From: Onthophagus taurus
Taxonomy: Eukaryota; Arthropoda; Insecta; Coleoptera; Scarabaeidae
Assembly: GCF_036711975.1 (NCBI RefSeq)
Contig: NC_091967.1
Coordinates: 20,646,001 to 20,710,000, forward strand
Direction: 5' to 3'
DNA: 64,000 nucleotides
Every line of letters begins with the position of its first letter. Position 1 is the stretch's first letter. Positions 23,050 through 54,357 of the stretch are shown piece by piece. The notes under the pieces were generated by a model, which was not told the origin of the DNA, did not search any database, and saw nothing but the letters and a program-made list of their open reading frames with translations. The position numbers and the translations under genes were made by a program.

Positions 23050-23817
23050 TTTGTTGTAAAAATTTGTATTTTCTATAACACCGCCGTCCGAAATTCTGCC
23101 ATTGGTACCGACGTCGATGAGCAAGAATTCACAATTGCTATTTACAATACCTAACAAAACTATGCTGTAAAATCCTTTATAGTTATAGATAAATGATCCA
23201 CTATTCGCTGGTCGTGCAATTCTGATGTGCTTGCCATCCACTGCGCCTAAACAATGAGGAAATTGCCATTTTTCTTGAAATTCCCGCGCTATCTGTATCC
23301 GTTGCGATTCAGTCGTTGGAAACTATAAAAATACAATTTGATATTTAATATAAGTAGTTGTTTTTTTTATAAAAGTGCTTACGCTTATGTAATCTTTGCT
23401 AAGAACTTGGCAAATTGCTGCACATGTATCAGGTATGATTTTACCTAATGACTGAGGTGATATGATTGCAGAAAACTTTAAGTCTTCAAAACACCGACCA
23501 GAAGCTAGAAACCGCAATGTCGTTGATAACCTTTCGTGAGGACTAATAGCTTTTCTCATTATCGTATCTTCCTTTTCTATTAGCGGCGTTACTAGATGTA
23601 GTAGTTCAATATATGTGTTTTCATCCATGCGCAAATAATTCCTATAGTCATCGACTTCTAACCGTAATTCGTTCAGTAAATTCGCGTGAGAATACTGTTT
23701 CCGTTTTTTCAGCCAATTTTTTACCCATTTTGTTCTCTTCCTTTCTTTCTTCTTCTTCACTACTATTGCGATAGCAGTAGCAATTAAATATAAATCATTT
23801 TGTCGTATTACATTCAT
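23050..23817 (-). pseudogene. Harbinger nuclease (DDE_4), C-terminal part deleted
   Basis: Two exons on the minus strand. Exon 1 runs 23383-23817 (MNVIRQNDLYLIATAIAIVV, a basic stretch, then MDENTYIELLHLVTPLI and LRFLASGRCFEDLKF). A short GTAAGC..AG intron follows, and exon 2 from 23322 gives FPHCLGAVDGKHIRIARP and IVLLGIVNSNCEFLLIDVGT. AVDGKH and the later IDVG hold the first two acidic catalytic residues. The frame then runs into the antisense of the MADF gene near 23050, so the last catalytic acid is lost and the protein cannot be active. Confidence 0.85.
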
Positions 23818-25493
23818 TATAGTAACAAGTCACACCTTTTAGTCACAACTCACTATGAAACTGATACTAAAACTGACAAGTAAATTTGAACCGTGTGTTC
23901 CATCATTTTCGTTTCACATTTGCTCGCATGCAAACATGCTTCAGTTTTGCATCACCGTGTATGGGCCCCTTAAGTGTGAGTTCCAGTTTAGTTTACTGTT
24001 TAGTGTTACCCCCAGGTATTTAACTTTTGTTTTGGGGTTAATATTTCTGCTTTCAATGGAGGGTGCTTTTATTTGTAGCTTCCTTCACCGAATGAAAGGA
24101 ACTATTTCGATTTTATTTGGTTTGATGCTGAGCTCATTGCTTCTACACCAAGTACTGGTGAGTAGTAGTAGGGCTTTCCGCATTAGTTGAGTTATGATTG
24201 TATCATATTTACTTCGGATTGTGATTAGCAGGTCATCAGCATACACCTGAATCTTGAATCCAGTCTTTGTTAGGTTCTTACACCATTTGATTGTTGACGG
24301 ATGTATATCTTTTTCGTTTAGAGCCTTCTCTATGGATTTATAGGAGGTGTTATCAAAAATACCCTCTATGTCTATAAAAGCACATAGCTAGTCAAAGCAT
24401 GGAGAGCAGTAATTGTTGAGTTTGCTTTCTGGTAAGCATGTTGGCTAGGGTGGAGTGGATTAGTGACAAGCATTCCATTCCTAAGGTATTGATTGATTAC
24501 CTTTTCCATCCCTTTGAGGAGAAATAAGGTTAGGCTCATTGGTCTGTATGCCTTGGGATCGCTGTTTGAACGCCTACCACCTTTAGGTATGAAAAGTCCA
24601 CCTTTACTTTCCTCCATAGTGTGGGTATATAGCTAAGGCTGTAGCTAGCTATATATAGGGATATTATTACTGGGAGCAGGTCTTCTAAGCCTCCAGGCGA
24701 TTTTAGGGGCTTGAAATTAGAAATAGCCCACCTTACTCTGTTAGGTGTAAAAATGTTTCCAGCTATGCTGCGAACCCTATCTGATGGAGTGATGTGCGCT
24801 GTCTTCTGGTTTTCGTAGTTGACTACCAGCCAGCGTGCCTTAAATGTGGTGCCGAGGTACTTAGGCTTGATTTCGCTTTCGTGTCCGCTACGGTCCACTA
24901 TTCTTGAGATGATGACCTCTTGAATAGCCTACATTTGGGCTGTTGTGGAGTTCACCTCTGGAAATAGGGAATCTGCAATTCCCATCTTTTTTCCTTCCAA
25001 CACCTTCTTGAAGCTTGCAGCTGTAAGCTTTTGCCCCTGCGGAAAATTGCCTCCGCTAGGAACGCTACGTCTTTCAGTCGTCGCTCGTTTGGTGTTGTGC
25101 TTTCGGAACGAGGTCTTTTAGCCCTCTTCTTCTCCTCACTGATTAGGCTGTGTGGCCTTTGCTTCCTCAAGAGTCAGCTTTTGTTTGAGCAGCCACTTAC
25201 TTAAGCATTTTCCGTGGCATATTTAGAAGGCAATCCGGATAGGAACGTTGAGCTTTAGCCTCGATTTGAACTGCAGCGCCATTGAAGAAAAAATAAAGGA
25301 AAGGTAAATTTAGGAAGGAAACACAAAATACTAGAAAAATCACCAACACAAACACACACAATAATAAATAAAATTAAACAAAAAAATTCATTTGAGAAAA
25401 AAGTTTATCTTTATTTCTTTTTAATGAGATTACAAGTTTAAAATAAATTATCACAGAAAAAAATAAATAACAAATTACGTCTTAACATCTTTT

Positions 25494-27022
25494 TTAATCA
25501 AATTCTGCTCCAATTGTTATACTAATACTTCCTGGTAAAATTTCAGTTTGGTGATACCATTTATTTGTATCAATGACAACTAAAAAAATTGAATTAAATG
25601 GATCCATGTTGCAAGTTCGGAAGTATATAAAAAAGAAAATAAAAACTTCTTACTTACTAAAATTTTTTTAAATTTATTCGGGACTAGTTTCGAGCCATTA
25701 AGCTCATCCTCAGCCAAATGGTCAAAATCACCATTAAAACAGGAAAATCAATATTTGAAACATTTGCAAAATCCTTACACTACATGAATAAAATACTATT
25801 TATAATTAAAATTAAACGAAGTTTTACACTTTATATAGATTTATAAATAGTATTTTATGTGTGATTTTGACAATTCGGCTGAGGATGAGCTTAATGGCTC
25901 GAAACTAGTCCCGTATAAATTTAAAAAAATTTTAGCAAGTAAGAAGTTTTTATTTTCTTTTTTATAAACTAAAAAAATATTAAAATTGTATACACAGCAA
26001 ATACTTTCGCAAAATAACTTACTTATTTCACCTGGTTCAACAGTAATCTCCATTCTTTGACATTTATGCATACATTCAGGTGGTGGTGCTAACTTCCAAG
26101 TTTTTCTTCCTTTAATTTGAGCTTGCCAAGACGGATATGTAACATCATCGACATGCATATGAGCTCCAGATCCTTTCCCTCCCATAAAAATCCAATTTAA
26201 CGCGATATTTTCGGATGTTATCGGTAAAAAATACGGGCGATGATAATAAGTTCTTAAAATTTTTCCAGCATCGTCATTACAATTACTCCAACCTATATAC
26301 CAAGGTTTTGAACCAGGTTCAAATCGAGCACGCTCCGGATTCATGTTTAAAACATCTGATAAAGATTTAAACTCTGTTTTGTATGGAAAAAATTGGCATT
26401 CGAGTTTTATATCGGCGAAATTTCCGGTTGATTGATATAAATCTTTGAAAAAATCGAAACTAAAGTAATCAACAGCTTTCCAACCTTTTGTACCATCTGT
26501 TATAACTACTGGTTTTCCTATCGATGCGTAATTTTTATCAAAATCATCAGGAGAAACGTTATTAATTTTATCGACGGTCGTTACATTGATGCATATGTCA
26601 CAATTTACTGGTCCACGAAACACTTTTGTTGTATCAAACGGAAATTCTAAGAAACACTAAAATGTATGAATTCAAATGTGTTATGATGTTTTTCGAGTAT
26701 CATACAGGAAATGGGATATAAAATGAGTTATTTCCGTCATAAAAATTAATGTATAATGCGATTTTAATAATTTAATAATAAAAAAGATCAAATAATTAGC
26801 ACTTACCTCATCATCACCTCGTAGCCCCATAAAAAAATAAACCATGTAAGCAAAAATTCCTATAAAAACCATGTATGAAATTTTTCTTTCAGAATTTTCA
26901 ATTAAATTAGACGTCCCAATTAATTTCTTAACAACATCCAACTTTTTCAACTTTTCTTTTGATACATTACTTTGATTGATTTTCTCGAAAATCGCCAAAA
27001 ATCTTTTCTCTGCTCTCTCCAT
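25494..27022 (-). CDS. Membrane-anchored JmjC/cupin-8 oxygenase, frameshifted in last exon
   Basis: Three minus-strand exons: 26807-27022, 26023-26656 and 25494-25580, about 311 residues if the frame is kept. The start ATG at 27022 opens a basic N-terminus. A transmembrane segment follows at about residues 51-66 (ISYMVFIGIFAYMVYFFMGL), so a type II membrane protein is likely. The cupin part has GKPVVITDGTKGW, YIGWSNCND and the iron-binding HxD in GAHMHVDDVTYPSW, and also QAQIKGRKTWKLAPPPEC. The distal His lies in WYHQTEILPG of the last exon, but one extra A in the AAAA run near 25558-25563 puts it out of frame, giving an early stop. Substrate unknown: JmjC relatives hydroxylate or demethylate proteins. 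Intron 2 holds a fold-back element. Confidence 0.8.
25676..25719 (-). ncRNA. Hammerhead-ribozyme-like motif, all three stems present (left arm)
   Basis: Minus-strand order: AUUUGG, CUGAGGA, one extra U, GAGC, loop UUAAUG, GCUC, GAAAC, UA, GUC, CCGAAU. Stem I AUUUGG/CCGAAU is 6 bp with one G-U pair. Stem II GAGC/GCUC is 4 Watson-Crick pairs. Stem III is AC/GU closed by UA, so cleavage would follow the C at 25682. The core CUGANGA and GAAA is exact. The extra U between core and stem II is not textbook but recurs in the other copies. Fold drawn by eye; activity untested. Confidence 0.6.
25873..25917 (+). ncRNA. Hammerhead-ribozyme-like motif (right arm)
   Basis: The same core as the left arm on the opposite strand: CUGAGGA at 25879-25885, GAGC/GCUC stem II, GAAAC at 25901-25905 and GUC at 25908-25910. 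Stem I pairs AUUCGG with CCGUAU, five pairs with one U-U mismatch at the fourth position. Core and stem II are unchanged between arms, while both flanks differ slightly. Confidence 0.55.
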
Positions 27023-28077
27023 GACGCTTGAATGCAAACTGTTTGAAAATTTTCAATCCCGCTCAATGACGATACAAATCCTTATCGCGGTCTTGCGGTT
27101 TGCAGCTGGGTGAATTCAATGTTGCGTGACTAATCAGTCAATTTTGCAGCCACCTGTGTCCGATAATGGGATCGTTTTGAGTGCTTCCTATTCGATACCA
27201 TGTGGGACGATGTGGTGACGGTTAATAACGATCGAAACTTAATCATCTTTACTTCGTTATCACGTTACGAAACTGCATCACTTTAGATTTATTCGGTACT
27301 AACGCATTTATAAACGGCTACAAAGTCCGTTGATTAAGCTTATTTGGAATGAGTTATGATTGGTCGTTGGAGTAATTGAGGACGTTAATGGAGAGAAAGT
27401 TGATATGAGACCAAACGAGTTTTTTGGGTCAGGTTTAATTAAAAGAAAAATTAATAAAAACCTTTAAGTTATCATATTTTATTACTATTATTAGGGAATG
27501 TCCTTGAACAAACCATTTAAAAAAAATCTACCACCACTATAAAGTGGGTAGACTGTACTTAACAAGTGAACTCTATCCTATTATAACTACGTAAAAGTAT
27601 GCTTGAACGAGAAAAAAATTTGAGGGAGACAAAAAGGCGTTTTTTACGATACATCAGCAACCTCTATACAATATTTTTATAGGACGTTGTAATTCGTTAA
27701 TATTAAATTGATAAGAGGACAACAATACCTCTCGTCAGTCGTGTTTTCTTTTGCCTGATAAAATATGTATAACCGGAAATAAAACTAAAATTAATACAAC
27801 CTAAATAACATCGTTAGGTCGTAACTAAAAAATAATAAATAAACTAATACAAAGGTTCTTCCGTCGTGACGAAACGAAAAGGTTCACTTTTTTTTTACTA
27901 AATTGGGAAGATTAGCGGGGTACACCGAAGACGAAAGAAATTTTTAGGATCTGAGCAATAGACGAAGGTGTGTCTTGTGAGAGTGTGCATTATTCGACAA
28001 TTCCAAGTACTCCATTATCTTGTAGGACATCTGTTATTTTTTTACATGTACGAATTATACTGATTTTCTACAATGAC
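27023..28077. other. Spacer between the JmjC start and the Mi-2 stop
   Basis: Contains the 3' UTR of Mi-2 and the promoter of the JmjC gene, both read on the minus strand. A TTTATT (AATAAA on the minus strand) near 27478 may be a poly(A) signal. No transposon domain was seen. Confidence 0.5.
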
Positions 28078-48669
<20,592 letters not shown>

Positions 48670-49339
48670 CGTTCGAGATCACAACCGTTGATTTAAGTCA
48701 ACAAAATATGCAACAACGCGAATTTACACATAAAAAATCAACGCGAATCAATCGGAAAACCTCAAAAACGGTAGCGGTAGATTCTTTTCACCAGTCGTCT
48801 AGTTGTTCTTTACCCCCACTACGCTTTTTCCACTAGAAAACTAGGGACTTTTACGCTTGCGCAGATTAGAAAATGCTATCGTGTCCGTAACGTACTTCTT
48901 GTTCAATTCTTGCACTATCCTTTTCTTACACGTTATTTTATGAATCGCACACGATGTTCCATCTTTATCTTTCATGTACATTTAAAATGTGCATTACGAA
49001 ATGCGCTTTTCGCATGCACAACCAAATTTATCGAACGAATTTTATAAAAAAAAAAAAGACTTAATTTTTTTCCAATTTACTTTTTTATATCGTATTTATT
49101 AATAATTTTTTTTTGCAATTTGAAATTTAAATAAAACCTATTTATTTTATAACAATTTTTTTTAACTAAAGTAATTAAAGATCTTAGTGACTTTTTGATT
49201 TATTGACGTCATCCACCCAAATCATTTAGTCCAATAGTCATTCGATTGTACTAAATTATTAATGAACTAAAAAAAATTTATATAAATGAAAAATACAAAA
49301 ACTTTATTAATTAAAAAATCAAATTTACAAGATTAACTT
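48670..49339 (-). promoter_or_regulatory. Upstream region of Mi-2
   Basis: Only about 670 bp separate the Mi-2 start from the stop of the MACROD-like gene on the same strand. The Mi-2 promoter and first UTR must lie in it or in the tandem neighbour. No TATA box was found. The part nearest the ATG has GC-richer sequence than average for the window (around 48770-48960). Confidence 0.45.
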
Positions 49340-50252
49340 CTATTTTAAAGGAAAATAAGATTGTAAAACGCCTTGGTAAATAGTTACATCTTGATCAGCG
49401 AATAAACAAAAAATAATTCGATCAACCTTTGAGGAGTTTGATTCCAAAAATGAACGTACTTCGTTTACTGCTACATGAGCAGCCGGTTCTAATGGGTAAC
49501 CATAAATTCCTGTTGATATACATGGAAAAGCTATTGTTCTTAAGTTTTGTTCGAAAAATAATTTTAAACTGTTCTTGTAACATTGGCTCAAAAGATCTGG
49601 CTTTTCCCCCTGAGGTCCAACCGTATGTATAACATCTAATAATAAAATTTTATATTAAAATATTGATTTAAAATTAATTTCATAAATACATTTAGCTGGT
49701 AATTCATATCCCCCAGTTATTTTAGCTTCGCCAACATTACAACCCATTAAAGTTTTACATTCTTGAAGTAAAAAATGTCCGGCAGTCCTATGGATAGCCC
49801 CATCAACACCTCCACCACCTAATAAAGATTTATTCGCTGCATTTACAATAGCATCAACCTAAAATTAAAAGAATTAATAATTCTTTCCCTTGTATTTGTT
49901 ATGATTACAATATAACCTCTAAATGTGTTATGTCACCTTTATAGTAAGATATTTTATCCGCTAATTCTTTATTCATAGCGGGATTGATTGTATTTCTTGG
50001 TAATCGTGGTATTTCTTTGGCCAATTCTGATGTTTTGTTTTGAAAAATCGTTTTCCAAGTTGGAATTGTGGATACAGTTACTATTTTAAAACTGGGCCCC
50101 TTTTTTTGAGACGCGGTCATTTTTACAAACTTTTCTTTTTCTGTTTCCCAAGTCATTGTGGTTTCACCCGAATAATTTTTAATAAATTGCGAATATAAAC
50201 AGGCGAGGTTAGGGGGTTTGAGAAAAATACGAACTGATAATTTCTTCAACAT
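49340..50252 (-). CDS. MACROD: MACROD-type macro domain ADP-ribosyl hydrolase
   Basis: Three minus-strand exons: 49917-50252, 49690-49858 and 49340-49635, 266 residues. The macro domain begins [20 protein letters not shown]. It has the catalytic loop [19 protein letters not shown], the E/C region [20 protein letters not shown], and the second loop [20 protein letters not shown], all as in MACROD1/MACROD2. These enzymes remove mono-ADP-ribose from acidic residues and open O-acetyl-ADP-ribose. The N-terminus after the ATG at 50252 ([20 protein letters not shown]) is basic and lacks acidic residues, consistent with a mitochondrial import signal, as in human MACROD1. Which of the two vertebrate paralogues is closer cannot be settled here. 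Confidence 0.95.
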
Positions 50253-50584
50253 TGTTGCCACCACTTTCACAAAAAAAAATCTGAACGTTAAAAGTTACTA
50301 AAAATAACTATGGTATTTTTAATTTTAACTTTAATTATAAAAATATTATGAGATAGATGGCATTAATAAATTAAAATTCTTTTTTACAATTAATTAGTAA
50401 GTAATTAAACAAATTTAAAAACGAGAACTTTTATAATGAATTTCTTTAAGTGTCGTTAATTTATCTTTTAAATTTCTTTAAATATTAGCTCTTTGTTGAC
50501 TATGAGAACTTTAAAGGTTATAAGCAACTGGTGGTAACTCAATTTAAAGAAAGAAATAGTATTTTTTAACCTGCAGGCTAGAAA

Positions 50585-50850
50585 AACCAAACTTAGTATA
50601 CAGGGTGATTCTCAACCTATACGCATAAACTTGGGGTCTAAACCAGAATGTTTGCGGGTCTCGGCAGCAGCATGTATACGATTCTGCAATATTTGCTCAG
50701 TATTAACATCCGTGGTCTACACTACGCTTTTTAAGTGACTCCAAAAATAAAAATCAAGAAGATTGAGGTCGGGCAATCGTGCTGGTCAAGTCATTGGATC
50801 ATCTTAATTTATCCATTTTCCGGAAAATACATTATCTAGATGTCGCCGCA
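50585..50850 (-). pseudogene. Tc1/mariner-superfamily transposase 3' fragment
   Basis: The minus strand reads ARLPDLNLLDFYFWSHLKSV and VYTTDVNTEQILQNRIHAAA, the block around the last catalytic residue (SPDLNPLDFFLWG), then the terminal GWESPC-like tip (TACAGGGTGATTCTCAACC on the plus strand at 50599). The 5' two thirds are missing. It lies upstream of the MACROD-like gene. Confidence 0.75.
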
Positions 50851-51820
50851 TATATCGTATATCTAGGAAAGTAAAAAATTGTTACACTACAATTTTTTTC
50901 ACCTATTAGGAGAAAATAAAAAAAAATCATCTTCATATAATCATAACAGAAAATATCATAGCATTGATTCATTAACGACTGTTGTATATTGTTGTTAATT
51001 ACTCAATCATAGGCTTAGACATCTAAACGTACGTAGATTTAGAGAAGAGCTCAAGTCTTAGTTCTAAAATATTGCAAGCAGGTATTTGAGTTTTTGGTTC
51101 TTGAGTTCTCTGAACATCACTGAGAGATCAATCTTCTATATCTTTTCTATCAGGCGTATGCTTAATTGATCAATAACTACTACTCCCAGTTCAACAAATT
51201 CTGCATTTCTTTTGCTTTTCTTCTTCTTAATCATGGAGTGACAAGGCCCTAGGATAGAGCGCAACTCCTTTTTATTTTCTGATTTTGAGGTATATTGTAT
51301 ATGTTGGTGATGACTTTCCTGAGGCACGCTGCTGTCAGGTGTTATCCGGTCCCGGTAATCGAGAAAATCATCTCCAAGGACTTAGTTTTCGATGGAGAAA
51401 CGCAGTGTATGTTATACGAATGTGCAAGTGTGATGCAGATGATCCGAGCGTTGTTGGTAGCCATCATTGATGTTAATGTTGTTAAGACGAAGACGAACCA
51501 GTCCATGTAATCAACCTTGTGAATGCTTAAGAGACTTTGATTTTGACCAGAAAAGACTTTTACTTGACGCAAGTGTAGTAATTCTTAGATGATTGCAAAA
51601 GTTGAAGATTCATCTTCCGTTTGGGCGTTTAACCGCCCATAATCCTTACAGAACCTCTTCTTGTTAACGTTGATATTTATTCAAGATGTCATGACAGCCT
51701 TAGGGCAACTCTATTGCCACTACAAGTTTGAATACCTGTTAAGATATTCCTCGATTGATGTGTAAAGTATTGCAAATCTATTCTTTTACTATTCTTTTAT
51801 TTTCAATTGTCAACGCAATT
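50851..51820. other. Unassigned spacer
   Basis: Two overlapping short frames on opposite strands (51295-51510 plus, 51342-51572 minus) do not resemble a family I know. Base composition is less AT-rich here than in the surrounding spacers, so an unrecognised element fragment is possible. Confidence 0.4.
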
Positions 51821-51824
51821 GTCT

Positions 51825-54170
51825 GTTAATGTATATTATCAAAATGTTAATGGTCTTTGTACAAAAACACTTATGTTAATTGTTCTGATTGTACCTATGA
51901 TTTGATTGCTCTATCGGAAACTAATTTAAATTCGGATCTTGGATCTAATGAATTATTCGTGGATAAGTACAGAGTCGTATGAGCTGATCGTAAGTTTGAT
52001 TTGGTTGGACATAACAGAGGTGGTGGAGTTCTGCTTGCTATAGCTAGTCATCATGATGTTGAACTGGTTGATTCTACAGACATTCAGTCTTTAGTACCAC
52101 TCGTCGATATGTTGATTTGCAAGTGCTCTTTATGGTCAGTGACCTTATACAGGCTGTTCCGTATCTTCGGCATCAGAGCATTACACGGTTGTACGATACA
52201 TTATTCTGAAGAATGCTCTGATGCAGAAGATACGGGACACTCTGTATATCGTGGTGGTGTACATACCTCCTGATAATCCGCAACCTGATTTACTATGTTT
52301 CTTAGACGCCCTAGAACATAGAGTTTTGAATTATCCTATCCTTATCCTTGGTGATTTTAATTTGCCTGAATATATTAAGGCACCTGGCATATCAACCAAA
52401 TGTGGAAAAATGGAGTTATTTCGGAACTTTAGTGATTTTCTGGACCTTCGTCAGCTCGATCATGTATTAAACTGTGACAATTGTCTATTGGATTTGGTTC
52501 TGACAAATACTGATCATCAATTTGATCTTGTTCATGATGATTGCCCCTTCGTCTACGAGGATCAGTACCATCCTTCCTTAAATATTATAATGAATGTACT
52601 GACAGCAAATGATGGTTTGCCAAACTTTTCGTCTTTGGGTGGTCGCTATAATTTTCGAAGAGCCAACTTTCCTAGCTTGTATGATGAACTACTTTACACG
52701 GAATGGTGAGATTTTGGATTTATTTGTTCCTAAGAGATTGTGTCATAGATCCTCATACCCTATTTGGTACACCCCAGAAATTAAGCGGCTATTAAAGTTG
52801 AAAGAGTATTATAGGAGGAAATGGAGGAGAATCAATAGTGCTTTCTATTCAACGGAATATAAAAGACTGAGATTTTTGACTAAACAGAAAATTTCTGATG
52901 CGTATACTTCCTTTACTACTTCCTATTAGTGCTGAACAATCGCTTAGTTCTGATCCCCGTAACTTTTAGAGTTATATAAGATAGAAAACAACGACCTCTC
53001 GACTTCCTGGGAAAATGATGTGTGATAAGTCCACCTACACTGATCCTGAAAAAATACTTAACGCTTTTGTAGTTCAATTCTCGAGAGTATATTCTGGTGT
53101 CTCTGCTTATAACATGGTTGATGTACACTCTACGTATCCTCCAGTATTTGTTACCGACGTCACTGACGAACAGGTTCTTCATTTCCTAAAAACGTTATCT
53201 AATAAATTTACTGCTCGTGATGATGATCTTCCTGCATTTTTCATTCGTGATTGCTGTGCAGTTTTTGCAGTTCTGCTTCATTTAATAATTAACCTCTCCT
53301 TAAGCACTTGCTCGTTTCCTAAACTTTGGAAGCGCTCACGCATTGTTCCTGTATTCAAACATGGCGAACGTACCAACATTACTGATTATCGACCGATATC
53401 GTTATTGTCCAATTTCGCTAAAGTATATGAACGGATTATTTACAAGATGATTTATCCGCAGGTTCAGTCATTTGTGTCACCATATCATTACCAATCTCGC
53501 AGTGGTTCAATCACTGAGGTGATTTGTGAATCTTTGGATGGGGGCGGTCAGGTAGACATGATTCATCATGACATCCTCTTGTATAAACTTAGTGCTTTTG
53601 GCTTATCTCCTAAGTTTATGAAACTATTTACGGTTATTGCGAAGTTTATTTACGATTATTGCGGTTAGTTTTACACGCAAGCTGTCTCCTCTTCCATCTT
53701 CTTATTACATAGAAGGTGTTCTTCTTGAGAAACTATCTACAATCAAGGATCTGGGAGTAACTTTTGACCACAAATTGTCTTTTGTACCGCACATTGAAAA
53801 TATTGCATCTTCTGCAGCGAGGATCCGTGGTTTCGTTTTGCGCACCTCGCGTGCTTTTTCTGACATAGTTGTGTACAAGTCTCTGTTTTCGACCTTGTAT
53901 TGTCCAAATTGGAATATGGCTCCGTAATTTCGTCGCCACATTATGTGTGTCATAGTCTTATATTGGAGAGAATTCAGAAGAGATTTCTCAAATATTTATC
54001 TCTACGCCTGTACGGATCATATCCGGATCGTGGAACGGATGACACATCCCTGCTGCGGCGTCACAACTTTTCTGCACTAGACGTAAGAAAAGATGACCAG
54101 TGTATCAAGTTTTTACAGAAATTAGTGCAAGGTGGTCGCTTGTGGCCAAGGCACAATGATTAAGATTACA
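51825..54170 (+). pseudogene. Jockey-like retrotransposon (endonuclease and RT), decayed
   Basis: The plus strand gives the APE endonuclease from about 51850 (DLIALSETNLNSDLGS, HNRGGGVLLAIASHHDVEL, then VVVYIPPDNPQPDL and YPILILGDFNLPEYI). The RT follows from about 53015 (SNKFTARDDDLPAFFIRDCC, FPKLWKRSRIVPVFKHGERT, ITDYRPISLLSNFAKVYERI). The catalytic FADD region (between 53640 and 53700) is deleted. The tail resumes with LSTIKDLGVTFDHKLSFVPH and ends about 54170. Stops and shifts are present. A MITE is inserted in the endonuclease. Confidence 0.85.
52150..52244. mobile_element. 95-bp fold-back MITE, derivative of the 16577-16946 element
   Basis: Its ends CAGGCTGTTCCGTATCTTC and complement match the MITE at 16577-16946, but the centre is gone, leaving almost a pure hairpin. 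It is flanked by TA at 52148-52149 and 52245-52246. Removing the element and one TA restores the endonuclease frame of the host retrotransposon (VTLYIVVVYIPPD). Confidence 0.9.
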
Positions 54171-54357
54171 TTACCCTGAAACTGCTCATTATGTTGTGGT
54201 GCCTCGGCTTTATCAGATAAAATTGTAGATCTTAAGCCGAGGTCACTTGGGGCCGAGGCTCAATAATTAATATCATGTCTATCTAAAACTGGTTATCAAA
54301 AGATTCCTAACATGATTTAACACTCTCGTTAAAATAAAAAAATATCTCTGTATATTT

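Larger units (their letters stand above)
22410..23970. mobile_element. PIF/Harbinger element, internally deleted, TAA target duplication
   Basis: The ends share GGCCCATACACGGTGATGCA in inverted orientation (from 22413 and back from 23968), and TAA flanks both sides (22407-22409 and 23971-23973), the usual 3-bp duplication. It carries the two standard Harbinger genes facing each other: a MADF-domain protein and a nuclease. The nuclease is cut off where the MADF gene ends, so an internal deletion joined them. It sits inside the retrotransposon at 21950-25290. Confidence 0.9.
21950..25290 (-). pseudogene. Retrotransposon with RT and RNase H, split by a Harbinger
   Basis: Reading down the minus strand: RVRWAISNFKPLKSPGG (about 24750-24690), then FIPKGGRRSNSDPKAYRPMS and HPSQHAYQKANSTITALHAL (24600-24400). 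These are followed by AFIDIEGIFDN and YADDLLITI (about 24240), then VKYLGVTLNSKLNWNSHL ending at 23974. The frame resumes at 22406 with KMRKKAIMLNQIYHRLLGTN, AHWAYIAIIRPMVAYASLVW and the RNase H start WYTDASKIVRSGAGIPG (about 22100). Stops and frameshifts are present. A second RNase H piece of the same family lies at 58200-58925. The order RT, YADD, RNase H fits the jockey/R1/I-like group. Confidence 0.85.
25621..25973. mobile_element. Fold-back element with a hammerhead-like motif in each arm
   Basis: Arms 25621-25733 and 25857-25973 are inverted repeats of about 110 bp, matching nearly base for base (GAAAATAAAAACTTCTTACT; CGAGCCATTAAGCTCATCCT). The 120-bp centre is AT-rich with no frame. 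The hammerhead-like motif in each arm points outward, with the cut site toward the outer end. It sits in intron 2 of the JmjC gene, about 40 bp from the last acceptor site. Confidence 0.85.

Noticed and set aside
27020-27037. A longer JmjC N-terminus beginning five codons upstream
   Set aside because: The upstream codon is TTG; the first real ATG is at 27022.
51285-51572. Overlapping frames on both strands, a possible small gene
   Set aside because: No recognisable domain, no splice context and no start context; listed only as unassigned spacer.
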